DNA from: Cristatella mucedo
Taxonomy: Eukaryota; Bryozoa; Phylactolaemata; Cristatellidae
Reading direction: 5' to 3'
DNA length: 64,000 nucleotides
NCBI GenBank assembly: GCA_009760855.2
Contig: WPIO01000077.1
Coordinates: forward strand, 312,001-376,000
The first letter of the stretch is position 1, and each line of letters starts with the position of its first letter. The notes under the pieces were generated by a model. That model was not told where the DNA came from and ran no database searches. It saw only the letters and a list, made by a program, of their open reading frames with translations. The position numbers and the translations under genes were made by a program. Of the stretch, positions 1 to 13,500 are shown piece after piece.

Positions 1-14
1 CTTCTTTTTTGCAG

Positions 15-81
15 GAAGCTTTGGATACAGCTGCCCGGAGCTGTGCTTCGACTGACCTGGTGGAGCCTGGCGCTACGTCCC
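15..81 (+). CDS. ZNF106: ZNF106 exon (first in window)
   Basis: Acceptor tttttttgcag-type at 1-14, donor GTAAGC at 82. Reads EALDTAARSC onward and ends with one base of a split codon. That base (c) plus the first two bases (ag) of the next exon make Gln, so the frame is kept. Low-complexity sequence with no domain; it is called because of the splice phase match to the next exon. Confidence 0.6.
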
Positions 82-3000
82 GTAAGCAAATCGACCACCG
101 CATGTCTTTTCTTGGCAGCCACTGTATGGCCGTGTGCCTTTTCACGTACAGTCGTCTTAGCAGCTTATGGTGCCGTCTCTGCTGCTCTCAGCAAAGTGGA
201 TGAGGCGAGATTCTCTCTACACCGGTTTTTTTAGAGCTCGGTGCTACTGCACGGCCTACGGTGCTGGCTCCAGCTGCCGGCAGCTGGAGCCGTCAGGGGC
301 AGGCAGCTGCCGCAGTACTGGCCGAGCGCTGCAGGCCCGGCGAAGCGCCTCCTTTTGGCACAGCATCGGCCCTGCTCGGACCAGCCGAGGTCGCCAGCTT
401 GTCTGCGCCTGCTCACCACAGCGAGTGTGCGTCTGCAGCGGTTGCCGTGCTGTCGTCGGTGCAGGCAGCCTCAGCAGAGCAGCTGCCTTGGCCGCAGCCT
501 GACATTGCAGCAGCCACTTCCTTTGGTCTGCTGCCGATGCCACCTCCGTGGCGGCTCTCAGGACGCCAGCCGCTGTCTGCGGCTCGGTTGGCTGCACCTC
601 TGCCGGTCTCTGGAAGTCCCCTGCTGCTCCCCACGTTGCCGCCGCAGTTGGATGGTCCCACTAAGCCAAACACCGTTGAGGCTGCGTCGTCACCTCTGAC
701 CTCGGCCGGTCTGAGCTCACTTGTGCCACCGGCCAGCTCTCGGGCTGCGCTCTCACCGACCGCTTTGGCGTCGCCCCGCATGTCGTCCGGCGCAGTGCGG
801 CATGAGTCTCTGTCGTCATCGTTGGCCTCGGCGTCGTTCGGGCAGCACCTGCTGCTGCCGTCGACCTCTGCTTCCCTGTCGCAGACGTTGTCCTTGACCA
901 CTCGCATTGCTGCGCTGGCCGACCTTAGCCAACGCCACGGCAAGGTTTGCCAAGCGCTGGAGCACACCAACTCGGAGGTGATGAGGCTTAGATCTGAGAT
1001 CGGTTGTCTGCAGAAGGCCCTGGAAGGTCACCAGCGTGCAGCTGAGCAGCTGACCGCAGAGCAGGCCGAACTGGAGAGTGCTAAGCACATCATCCTGCAA
1101 GGTTCGTGTTGCTGCCCCTGCTGCATCGCCCTCGCTTATTGCTGCCCCCCCCCCGACGCATGGGGCCTTCCCCTCCTACAGCTATTCTGTATCGGTCGGT
1201 TAGCATTACCACGTTGCCGACGTGTTGCACTCATTGCTCATAGTGTGATTGTGTCGAGGGACTCGTTCCATTGCAGAATTTGCAGCCATGGAGGATGCTG
1301 AGAGTTTCATAGCGGATCAGTTGCCCTGCTCAGGTGCCAGTGCTGCCACTGGGGCCTGCGACCTCACAAAGAAAAAGCGGCTTGTTGCCAAGTCGCAATC
1401 TGCACGCAGAAAGCAGAACAGCTTGCAATTGAAGGACTCCAGAGGTGCTGCTTCTGCTACGACTGCTCTATTGTGCCGCTGTCTACTGTCTAATTGCTGC
1501 TGCTGCTGCTTAGAGTTGCTGCTGCTGTGTGCCATTACTTAAACATCCTCTGCCGGCTTTTGCATGCTGCTCCACTTGCCTCAGTAAGGTACTGCTGGCT
1601 TAGCATTTTTTTAAATGTGATGTTGAGCTTTTTAGTGCTGCTGGATTGTAGTTGGCGATCAAGAAGGCCACCGTTTTACCAAAGGAGCAGCTATTCTTAG
1701 CTTGGTCTAGTGTCGTGACCTTGCCATGGGTTGGCACAGGGCAGTAGGCTGGGGGGGCTCTAATCCTTCAAACCCCCCTCAAAGACGACCTGCCAGCGCT
1801 GCCTGGTATGCCCTCCTTCAGCCTACTCCCTCCAAAGTCTGTTTCTCGTGCTTCCGTTGCAGCAATTGTAAAGCGCCTAGAAAGAGACTGAGTTCTCTGA
1901 GGGTGCTTTATCAAATGTATAATTATTATTATTAAAGCTTGATAGCCATCAGCGAGCGTCTGTCGGACTTATAGAGGCTCAGCTGTGGAAGCTTGCTGAG
2001 TGGTGAGCCTTCAGCCACCCCCTTCTCTAGAGCTGTGGGCCTACTTGGCTAGAACAAAACTGGTCACTGGCACAGCAAGCCTTCGGCAAGGGCAGCTTCA
2101 GCTTCTGTCTCTGGTGGTACCATCGGTTGTCATCTAAGGCGATGCATCACTTTTTTAATAAGGGTTGCCCTGTATTTACAGGAAGCTGAAGAGGTTCGCT
2201 AGGCGGCACATCCTCTGCACACAGCATCAGGGTGTCTCTAGAAGGCACCGTCAGTCTTGAAAGTAGGCTTATGGTGTAATACAGATGGTGCTGCAGTTTC
2301 GAATTGGTCTGGCAAGAGTGGCTTTGAGCGTGTTAAAAAGTAGCTAAGTAAAAAGTTAGCTAATTCAACAGCCTCATTGACATAGCAGTAGGAGAGTCTT
2401 AATGGCTGTCTTCTCTCGATTTCAGCTAGCAATAAAGCAATGCCTGCTGCATGACTCGAGCCTGGAATGACGTGAAGTGAGGGTGCCTTACCTGTACACC
2501 GAGTCTGCTTGCCCAGCTGCTGTGGCAGTCTGGCTGAATCTGTATAGTGAGGCAGCATGTTTGCTGATTCAGTACAGGTCAGCCATGCCCGACCGATTGA
2601 TCGCGTGCCACTGTAAGTGCACACAACTACGGCTTCCTGTTGACAAGCAATTGTTTTGATACACATGTGTGGGACTACTTGAGACCTGCTGAAAGATGAT
2701 AATATTTTCCTTATCAGTAGTACGCTAAAACTACGAAGCTGGATCTATGAGACCTCTGGTAGCCTTTCACTTATCACACGTTTCACTTGTTCTTAGTAAA
2801 TCGGATATAGTTGGAATGAAGCACATATGATCTCGGCTTGCTTACCTAAGAAGATGGGAAATTGCAAAGTGTGGTGTCATTCACCCAGTGACATCTTGTT
2901 ATGGTCACTCGAGGTCAAAGTTTAGCCACATGACACATCCTGGCTGTCATACTGTCATAAGTTTAGTTGACCGACCACACTTAGCAGAAAGGTCGAAGGC

Positions 3001-4934
3001 TTCTATTATAATTTATCTTGTACTTCTTTCACCACTCATTATTTACTAATTATTTTGCCTGATGATAATTATAATAATGCACTTGATAAAGCGTCCTCAG
3101 AGAACTCAATCTCTTTCTAGGCGCTTTACATTAGCTGCAAAGGGAAGCGTGATTGAATGGTGAGTAATATCATGCTTGATAAACATGAATAACATAGTTA
3201 GGTGTGACATGCACAGGGTCAGCATGCAAATGTGGTTAGTGGCAGCATGCACAGTGTAAGCACGCATAAGCTCTTGAAGGACGAATCACAGGGACCCACT
3301 AAATGCTGTCCTAAATAGGTGTGTTTTCAAGCTCTCTTTAAATGTGATCAAGTCAGGGGATGTTCTGACGCAAGTCGGGAGGGAGTTCCAGGCTTTGGGA
3401 GCATACGAACTAAATGCACGGTCTCCAAAGGATTTAAGGTTTGTACGGGGTATTGGTAGACTGTTGTTGGTAGATTGGATTCCGAGAAGCGGGTGGTACG
3501 ATGCTTGGCCTGGTGGGAGAGTAGATCTGAGAGATAGGCTGGAACCAAAGAATGGAGTGACCTAAAAGTGAGCTACGAGACCTTGAAGTCGTTACGTTGC
3601 TTGACTGGTAGTCAGTACAGGTCGGCGAGAAGTGGTGTGATGTGGCAACTGCAACACTCACGACAGACAAGCCTAGCTGCAGAGTTTTGCACCATCTGTA
3701 ATCTGATACAGGGCACAGATGTGTGTATGGCCGTGGTGATAGATACACATGTTACACTTCAGTATTTATTTACAAAGTAATTAAGCTGACAGGAAGTGGC
3801 TTCACCGTGATTTGCTATCACTTCTTGAATGGTGGAATTGAATAGAGCCCAAAATGAGAATCATCAAAGGTGTTATGATTGGCTAAAGGTCTAGCACTTT
3901 GCTGCTAACCATCCGAAAGGATTACGATGAGGTGCAAATGCTCAGCCAAGGCAATACTGTCAGTGGATGATACCCACGAGCATTATCCTCGTCGAAAATC
4001 CAGCTCTTCTTGGAGGCCATCCAACAGAATCTATTTTTGGCCTAGTCTTTTAATCTAGTTGTGTTACCGACGATGCCTTGGCCAATAATGAGCTAAGGTA
4101 CCCAGATGTTTTCTGTGACCTGTTGGGGCCAGCCAGTGCCACTCGGTACGCGACCAGGTTAACGGTTGCTCAGCTTTCTGAAAATACAAGAGCGGTTTTG
4201 GCATAGCTACATGGGCCAAGTGCCAGCAAGGCTGAATTTTTCCTATACCCCCACTGGACAGCTGCATGGTGGAGCAGTGTGCTGTGGACTGATGAGTCCA
4301 AATTCAATTTCTTTGGATGTGACAAGAAAAGACATATGTTCGCTAGCGAATAGATGAAGCGTATATGAGTGGTTGTCTGCAAAAGACCGTTAAATTGGGT
4401 GGGTTCTCAACTTTCTGCGTTGAGCATCTGCACAGGATGCAAGGAATCGTGAATCGGAATGTCTATCTCAACATTGTGCAGAATGTTGGCTTGCTATCCT
4501 CTTACCCCCATGGCGGTTAAAGAGTTTTCCACGAACCCGTGTACTATGGTGTCAAGCTAGTTAGGGTCAAGCAACTGCCAAGCCAAAGCCCGGACTTGAA
4601 CCCAATAGAGCATTTGTTGAACGAAGTAGACCATGCTCTAAAGCTCAGAGTGCTCCGGTGCATGGAACCCGACAAGTTCTTTGAGGTTTTAAAGGATTGC
4701 TGGGCGTCAATTTCTCCAGAACCTTACTGGAAGTTGGTGAGGTCAATGCCGAGGGATTGGCTGAAGTTATCAAAAATTATGGTGCTTCGGCAATTTATTT
4801 ATTCTGCCCAATAGATTATGTGTAATTGTATATTTCATAGCTTTTGTGCATTATAAAAACTGCTACAGAGTTAGATCTAAATCGTGTTTTTGAGTAAAAT
4901 AGTCGGCTGGTAGTAGGTGCATTGAAACTTTTGG

Positions 4935-5032
<98 letters not shown>

Positions 5033-8000
5033 GCTTGCGTTCACACCCACACTCACGTGTTCTTATGTGCCTTGTAACTTGGCTCTTGGGTTGCACATAC
5101 TTAGTCGGAAAGATGTGACCTAGCCTGGAAATTTTGCTTAGCTAGGTCAGCATGATCTGGCTTGCCAGCCAGGCTATGCTAGTTGGGGGATTGTGGGGGG
5201 AAGCTAAAGCTCACGACCCAAAAGCAGGGCACTGCAGTAATGGGAACGCCCAGTCCCTCCACGAAGCCGATAGGCCTTTCTTAGCGGCTACCAAGCATCC
5301 AGGAATGGCCTGTTTTGTAGAAAAGTTTTAGAAGCGCTATTTCAAGTATGTTCACTTGTATGCCTTACTATCAAAGATGGGGCTTGCAGACGTTGCTTCT
5401 CCTCCTACCCTTCTGGGAATGTGTAGGAGTATTTTTAGACCAGTGATATGTTCAATGCTCCGAAGCCAATGCCAGGCTCTGCTGTGAATGACTGGGACTA
5501 AAAAAGAAACATCAACCGAAAAAATTAAGATAGCATTATGTAAAGTAGAAATAGTTGTTGCTTCTTTGTAACTTTTTGATTGATTGTTCGACATTGCTCA
5601 TCAGAATGCAATAGCTTTAATACGATCGCATGAGGACTTTTGATGGTGCTGGGGGAGAATGGAATGTGAAGGAAAATATCAGGAGTTGATCGAAAAATGC
5701 TCGAGGAGAAAACTGCTGTTTTCTTAGTGGCTTTTGGGAATGGTGAGAGCTGCATCAAGCTAGGCTTCCGTGTGGGAGAGTGCATGTATCAGCAGGGTCG
5801 TGAGTATATATTTCTTGGGGAGGGGGCAGATGTGGAGTGTACTATTGGGGAGGGGCAATCCATCGTGCTTGGTGGATGGCTTTGGCCATTTATACTTTTA
5901 TGATGTGGCTGTTCCTTAAACACTACCCTAATAAATATGCAAGTTGTAAGACATATATTGCCTACATAGATAAACTGATGCTTTATTGCTCCATCTGCTG
6001 AAAGTGTCCTTTTTTATCCTGTACACGAGATGCTGGCTCACTACACCAAATGTGGCTCCTCGAGGCGACTGGGGCTGCTCAATGCAGTGTGTCCCAACCA
6101 GGACATTGCTAGTGCTGCAAGTATATTTAGCATTCATTTGACTCCTAGTTCTTGTCAGAGGAGTTAGGATTTGCCTTGTTTGACAATATCCACTATGAGA
6201 AACCAGCTAGGATGGCAAGTCTAAGCGCTGGAAAGGGTCGGACAGATCTCTCAGCCTCCTTTTATCTATCGCCAGGAAAAAACAGTGGCTGATTTTTCAA
6301 CAGCCTTTACAAAGAGGTTCTTTGACATCTTGGAGCTGCCAGATACATTTCTTACCCTGGACCCTGCTTTGTGGCTAACCAGCAGCTAATACCAGTCGGC
6401 AAAAGATGCTGTATACGTAAGTTACTGTCATTAATAACTCTACTGAGCATGTAGTAGCATTGATCTAGTTTCGTGCCTCCATTATGCAAAACGTCCAAAC
6501 TGCAGCAAGATCGTGTACAAGTCCTAGAGTGGCACATGAAAGACCAGATGCATCTTCACTCTATAAAAGAGTGGCTTTTTTAAAGCCACTTACGTTGCAA
6601 AACGTTGACTCAAAGTATGAGTACCCAGACTCCTTTGATTAAAAAAAAACTTATTTTGCATGTAAACTTGACTTATTAAATGGAGCAAAAGGAGAGGATC
6701 AATTTTTGACATTCCGAGCTTTCGTTGAAAGCACCCTAATGTGTGCCTTGAACCTATTTCTAGAAGGGGCAACTTGTTTTTTTAGAAGAATGATAATGTT
6801 ATTAGAGGGGCAAGCAAGATAAATCTTTTTAGACAGACCTGTAAGTGCTTTCAGGTGGCTTCCTTCTGCTCGAGACTTCAGGTTGTCACTGTGAGATCGT
6901 AATTTCGCTTTTTAGCCTGGCCTAAAGACGTCTGCAGGCTGGGAGGGGGATTGCGGGTGTCTTCAACGCACAACTTCAGTTCCTCGAGAAATGCTGTGCT
7001 GCCATTTCTAAAGACCCCTTCCGATAGGCTGAGCGCTTACCTGCACAGCTTTAAGGTGATTCTCTATAGGAAGGCCTTACTATTGTAGTTTTAGATTGAG
7101 CAAAACAAGACTGCTTGGTGTGCTGCTTCATATCTCTCTAAATTGGAGGGCCGGTCCTTTTTAACTGGCGCCTGCGACAGCTTTCCGGCACTATATCGTC
7201 GTACCTAGAAAAAGATTAAGTTCTCTGATGGGGCTATACAAATGCATTATTATTGTTACTATTATTGTTACTATTAATATTATTATTATTATCCTCATTG
7301 CACTGACCGTCGGTTTATCCTTAAAAAAAATGAGGCGAACCATCTTGTATAGAGGTACCTGGACAGGCATGACCTACCAGTGCCAATCAGAGTAACAAGT
7401 CACCGAGAGAACCTTCCATTCAGCTGTGCTGCTTCTGCTTGCTCTAGCCTGACATCTCAGAAAGTGGGCAGATGAGCATCATCTTTTTCAATTACTTAGC
7501 TGCCAAAGCACCTTGTTAAATGTTTGCAACCACGGCTTCCCAATGACAGCTGATGTTTTTTATACCTTCGTACTGTTGAGTGCAGTGTGCAGTGTCAATC
7601 AATAATAATAATTTCCTGGTGTAAGGAACTGGTTCTATTACACGTGGCAGGCAACCACTAAATTGTTTCAAGCAAATCGGGCACATTTGAAAGAAGGCAG
7701 CCGTCTCTGTCAGCTTGCCAAGCCACCAGAAAGCAAAAAATAGGTGGCATGCCCCACCCTCAGAACTTCTGGTAACTTCCGGTCGTGTCTGCTTAGGGCC
7801 AGGTTCTAGCGAACCCTTGGAAATATGGCTGGCTGTAGACCTGTCACCGGTGTGGTGCAGCCTGCTGCTGGGCCCACTCAGCAAATGTGATAACAGATGA
7901 GGTAGAGGGTTGTATTGTCTGTCCACATCCTTGCGGCTCGTCTTTGTTCTAGATTTGCTTCAGGAACTGCCTTGTTGGTTGATGTGAATTGCTGATCGTT

Positions 8001-9768
8001 GGACATACAGTGTGTGTATGTAGTCATTTCCTTGATCATCCTCATCCTGAGCTCTGAAGTCGGCCTCGCTGCAGCATGACCGGCCAGTGGCCAAACAGCA
8101 CGGTTAATGATATTATTTGACAAAGTAAATGGGAGTTTGTGCTATTTAAGTTGTCAGCGATAACTCTGCACAAATGGCTGAGCAACCATGAGCACAGATG
8201 TCTCGTATGGGCAGTAAGTGACCTGTAGCCAGCAGCTGCAGCAGCTTCACACCCCTTTCGGACATATGAATCCTGTCGATCTGTACTCTAATCGGGCTCT
8301 CCTTGTATGGGTAGTTTATAAAGATCGAGACTATGTAAATATGCCAGCAACAGGGCCAAAAGTGTATGGCACTTTCTAATTAAGAAACCGAAATCAGCAC
8401 TTATTTGCCATTATACATGTATCCTGTTGATCTGTAAAATCCACTACTTTAGTGGAGTGGGGGCATGTTGCATGCGTGGACAGCATGTTGCGGCCATCTT
8501 CTACTGACACTCAGTGTCACCTGCCACTAGTCCTAGGTGTGTTTCGGCTGCTGCAGACTTACACCGACCTTCATTACTGGCTCTTTCTTGTGCTGCCTCC
8601 ATTTTGCAGACTCGGCAATGGTTGACCGAGGGGCAGCTCCACGATCGTGTTTCGGGGGTTGCCTTTGGCTCGGCCAAGTGCGACTGCTTTGTTGCTTTAC
8701 CGTAGTGTTGCATGGTCACTTCGGCCCATCTCCGATTCCTGCGGTGGCTAAGCTCTAAGCCTCTGGCCATATCGTCGTTCGTTGTTAGTGCCGCTGCTCC
8801 GCTTTGCTTCGGCTTTGTCGGCTGCCTCCGGGCTACCACTTTCCGGGTGCTGCTCGTCGGCAGCCTCTCGGCCGGCGAGCTGCAGCTGCTCCGATGCTCA
8901 CTTCGTCTGATGGCAAGGTGCCTGCCTGCGAGGCGGCGGAGGGCCGAGTGCTCGTGATGCCGTTGAGCAGCGTTTTGCCGTGTCTGTTGCAGGTCCAGAG
9001 GCGCACCTGGCATCGGGCTCTGTGCAATCCAGTCCTGCTGTTGCCGCTGCAGCACAGGCTTGCTCCGGTGGTGGGCCGGGTGGTGGCGTTGGTGCCAAGC
9101 CTTTTGTGTGCTTGTCGTCAGCCTCCGCAAGCCAAAGTACTGCCACTATGAGACTGATTGTCAAGCGTGAACTCGCGTCAGGCGGGGTGGCCGAGGCCAC
9201 TACCATCGAGCCGCCTGACAATGTCTCGGCTTCGGTCATGGCCGAAACAACTCAGCACCCATCCGGTGGCGGTGAGCTGCCTGCCGCACACATCTCGCTC
9301 CACGCACTGCCCCCTGGCTGTATGCACAGCTGCTGCCGTTGTAGTGGAAGCACGTGCGTGCTGTCCATGTGTGCCGTGCCCTGCTGTTGTCGATGCGATG
9401 CCGATTCCAATCTGTCACCACCTAGCAGCCCTCCTACGCGTGTCTGGTCACGTGCAGCGTTCGTGCAACCTCCAACTGTAGTTTGGTCTGGTGCCCACCG
9501 ACTAGCTTGTTCCTTGTAGCATCGCTTTTGTCTTCGGCATGAGTGTGTGTGTGTGTGCCTCTGTTCATCCACGCGGGCATGTACTAACTTAGGACTGTGC
9601 TGTGCTTGCTCATCATTCGACTGCTTGTGCTGGTACTAGGGAGTCTCCCTTCTCCCTCCCAAATAGCTTTGCTGCTCCTGTGTCGGACTTCTTCTTGTGG
9701 CTGCTTATTAGCCTTTATAATTGTAACTGTAGTAAGACTTTTTTATTTTTTATAGCATCCCCAGAGAA

Positions 9769-9843
<75 letters not shown>

Positions 9844-9887
9844 CCCTCCCTCCCTCCCTCCCTCTCTCTCTCTCTCCCTCCCTCCCT

Positions 9888-9926
<39 letters not shown>

Positions 9927-10497
9927 CACTTTACATATGCTGCCAGGGGAGCAGATTAGTGTGGTTAGTGCTAACATGCACAGTGTCAGCATGCATAAGC
10001 ACACAAATTGCTCTTCACAAGGACCCGGCAAATGCTGTAAGAAAAAAGTGCATTCTTAGCTTCCTTTTAAATATCGTGTAGTTTAGGGAAGTCGTGACAT
10101 CAGTCGGGAGTAAGTTCCAGGCCTTGGGAGCGTACGAACTTTACGCATGATCTCCGGAGGATTTGAGGTTGGTTCGAGCACAGCAAAGCAACTTGAGTCA
10201 GACGAGCCAGTGGTACGATGCCTCACCTGAGAGCAAATGCATAGGCCAACTTTGACTTGGTATCCTTGTCTAAGCATGCCCGAATTTTTGCAATGCTGCA
10301 TTGCATTCTACCTACTCCTGCTTGTAAAGCGGGTACTCAGGTTCATGCATAGCCATGTCGCATTAATCGTTTCAGGTGATGTCGGCAGCCACCCTAGAAC
10401 ATCTATCGAACCTGAAGCATTGTCTACTGAGACCACGAGCAGCATTGATGTGTAAGCACTGAGTATATGTGCTCTCTCGCGCTCTCTCTCTCACTCG

Positions 10498-10560
<63 letters not shown>

Positions 10561-13500
10561 TCTAATCTGATAGCGGCTGCAGCTGTTGTGTATCCTTAGC
10601 AGTGCAGTCTAGTTGTCCATAGTTTTGTGTCTACAAGCTTACTGTACAGTCTGTCTGAGTCGTGTCCATTCCCAAGCCATGATCCACAGACCGGCAGGGT
10701 GGTGGGGTGGCTTTGTGAGGTGACTTTGCATTTCCATTTTATGGTCGTCCCTAACTGGCATCGTGTCAAGCAGTCATCTCAGTCATCATATTGCCCTCCT
10801 TCAATCTATTGATAATAAAAAAAAACTAGCTGATTTAACAGCCCCTTTTGTGTATAAGCAAAAGAGCCTTAAAAGCAATCACCGCCTTTTGCAGCGGCAA
10901 TAAAGGATCGCCCACCACAGAATCCGAACCAACTACCTCAGGGCCTACTAGGTCGTGAAGAGCAACTGCCTTACCTAGTGTGCCAACGCAGCTTACCAAA
11001 TAATGCCAGGGTTGCTGCTCAGGCTTTGTTGCGCCCTTACTCATTTATCAGGTGCTCATATATGCTCGTGCCTTTGCATAGTACCTAAGAGACTGATAGT
11101 TTAGTTGGTCCCTTGTGATTAGAGTTAAATAGATTGTTTTGATGCAGTGCCAATTTGCCTTGTCAGATAGCAACACTTTCAGTTTTTAGCTAATGTTTAT
11201 AAGTGGTTTGACAACGTTAAGCTCGAGTTGGACCCGGACCCACCAAGTAGAGACTTCGGGCTGGTTGCAGGTTGATGTGCCCAAATTAATTCTCACTATG
11301 TTGAGGGTACCGGCTCTCTTTCAGCTTCGTTCGATATAGAGATGTCACTTGGATAAAGTAACATTGGTATACCGAAAGATAGAGGTCCCATCGTCCGGGG
11401 ATTTTGAGGGAGAGAGCGCAGTACTCAGGAGATTCCAAAAATGTGCCACTCCAACTTATAGCTGCTGTGCCCTCTGCATATAGCTGGTTCTTTTCTGATC
11501 TCACATTTATAAGTATATATTACCTACTTTGACATGTGTTCCTGAGAGTCTATTGGTATACTATCACGAGACATGCTTAAAACTGTAGTAATTGTTGCAG
11601 CATTTTCATTGCTATAGAACCAGTACCCAAGATGCTCTTCTAGTTGTGCATGACATGCTGCCGGCCAGCATGATAATGTTCTATGATTTACCTGGCTCGC
11701 TTACCATTTCCGGTAGGGAAGAAGTGATGGCTTACTGACAAGAGTCACATCGACATGTTATGTTGTAGCCCGTGGTTGAGCATTCTATTTCGAACGTAGA
11801 TCGGTATGTACTAATGATAATACAGACATTTGTATAGTACTCTAGAGAACTAATGCCTTTTTTAGGCATTTTACATGTCCTGAAAGGGTAGTATGTCATG
11901 CAGTTGTTGATAACAAGCACAGCATCACTCCCCATAAGTCAAGACATGACAGTGCACACTGACCCAGCTAATGCTGTGAGGAATTGTTGCATTTTTAGCT
12001 TTTTCAGATCAGATGATGTCATGACATCAGTCGAGAACGATTTCCTGCTTTAAGCACTTAAGAATTAAAGGCGTTGTCTCTAACTGATTCAAGTTTGGTT
12101 AGAGGCACAGCTAAATGACTTGAGTCAGACGAGTGTGTGGTACTCTGCCTAGCCCGAGGCAGGGGAGTATTTTGGATAGATAGGCCAGAGCAAGGGAATG
12201 AAGGGACTTAAAAGTGAGTGACAAAACCTTGAAGTCGATACTGGGCTTGGCAGGAAGCCCTTGCAGATAGGTGAGAAGTTGTGTAATGTGGCAATTGTGA
12301 CTTTTACGACAGACCAGTCTAGCTGCAGAGTTGTGCACCAACTGTTAGTGTGTGATTGCATAGGCCGGCAAGTAGTGAGTTACAGAAGTCTAGATGGGAC
12401 GTAACAAGTGCTGCATGGACATGCTTGGCTATAGTGTCTTTGTCTAATCAGGCTTGCATGTTTGCAATCGGATGTGGCTTAAAGTAGGCAGACTTTACTG
12501 TGCAGCTCACTAAATGCTCAAGTTACTGGCATATTAATATTAATAAAACATTTGTATAGCACCCTCAGAGAACTTTATCTCTTTCTAGGCACTGTCCATT
12601 TTCTGCAAAGGAAGCATGATCTAATGGTTAATGTTAGCATGGTCAATGTCAGCAAGCATAACATGGTTAGAGGTGACATGCTTAGGGTCAGCATGCAAAT
12701 ATGGTTAGTGGCAGCATGCACAATGGCATGCCGAAAGGCTATAAACGCCTGTCTTATCTAAAACGAATCTGTGCATCCATTTCCTCGAGTGAAAAAAATA
12801 CGACATGAGATTTGTTTTTTATTTGTGCTTGTACACTTATCTTTACATTCAGGTGCCTTCAAAAGTTTAAACAAAGCCGGAAAGGGGGAATTCTTATTTA
12901 AGCATCACCCGACAGGAATGGCTCAGACGAAGGGCAGCATCCCTCTGTCTATCCATTCTAAAAAGTAGTTCTCACAGCACTCAAGAACAGAAGAAGCAAA
13001 ATATACTCGGAAATATATTCCTGGAGTGGAAAAACACATTTAAATGGGCATCCAATCGATGTTTGTGAACTTTTCTAAAAAAAAAAATGGCATAAGTACT
13101 GACTGCTAAACTGCTTTTGTCATCACAGTTATATTTCTTACAGAGCTAGCTTAGGTGAATTCCCTTTGACATCGAATTTGGAAGTTGTATATTTGCTAAA
13201 CTAATACTATTTGAAAAACAAGGAAGATTTGATAAGCCGTGATGACACACTGGGTAAGGCGGTTGCTTTCACGGTCTCGGTCCCGAGGTCGTGGGTTCGA
13301 TTCCTGCGGTGGGGCGATCCTTTATCGCCACTGCAAGCGGTGGTGATAGCCGTAAAGGCTCTTCTGTCGCTATACAAAAGAGGCTGTTTAATCAGCTAGG
13401 ATTTATAAGATCTTGACTAAAGGGCAAGTTTGGGGACCGTATTTGGCAGGCTACATCAAAGTATGCCGTGTGAGAGCACTTATTATTTCCGGACAGAGTG

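Larger units (their letters stand above)
1445..8992 (+). other. ZNF106 intron 3 (7.5 kb), repeat-filled
   Basis: Bounded by a GT donor and an AG acceptor. It contains LINE tails (1860-1935, 7190-7290), SINE-1 (2340-2530), a LINE-A copy (3063-3708), a Tc1-like transposase relic (about 3800-4820) and a GT microsatellite (4936-5028). I see no conserved protein in 2530-3060, 5100-7190 or 7300-8990, though AT-rich non-coding sequence there may hide old repeats. Confidence 0.6.
9272..10375 (+). other. ZNF106 intron 4 with LINE copy
   Basis: From 9725 onward it is a minus-strand LINE-A-like copy interrupted by a long CT tract. The 9272-9725 part is ordinary non-coding sequence in which I see nothing. 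Confidence 0.6.

Noticed and set aside
413-970. 185-codon minus-strand frame opposite a ZNF106 exon
   Set aside because: Shadow of the + strand exon; GC-rich coding DNA often leaves the opposite strand open.
4863-5123. Open frames rich in Cys-Val or His-Thr
   Set aside because: Translations of the GT microsatellite inside an intron.
8501-9130. 209-codon minus-strand frame
   Set aside because: Opposite and partly overlapping the ZNF106 exon at 8993; no family resemblance and composition typical of antisense frames.
9602-10081. 159-codon frame with Ser-Leu repeats
   Set aside because: Translation of the CT tract in a LINE tail; no homology.
13232-13402. Functional tRNA gene
   Set aside because: Boxes A and B are present, but the acceptor stem does not close and the same sequence with a unique body recurs at several loci, so it is a SINE.
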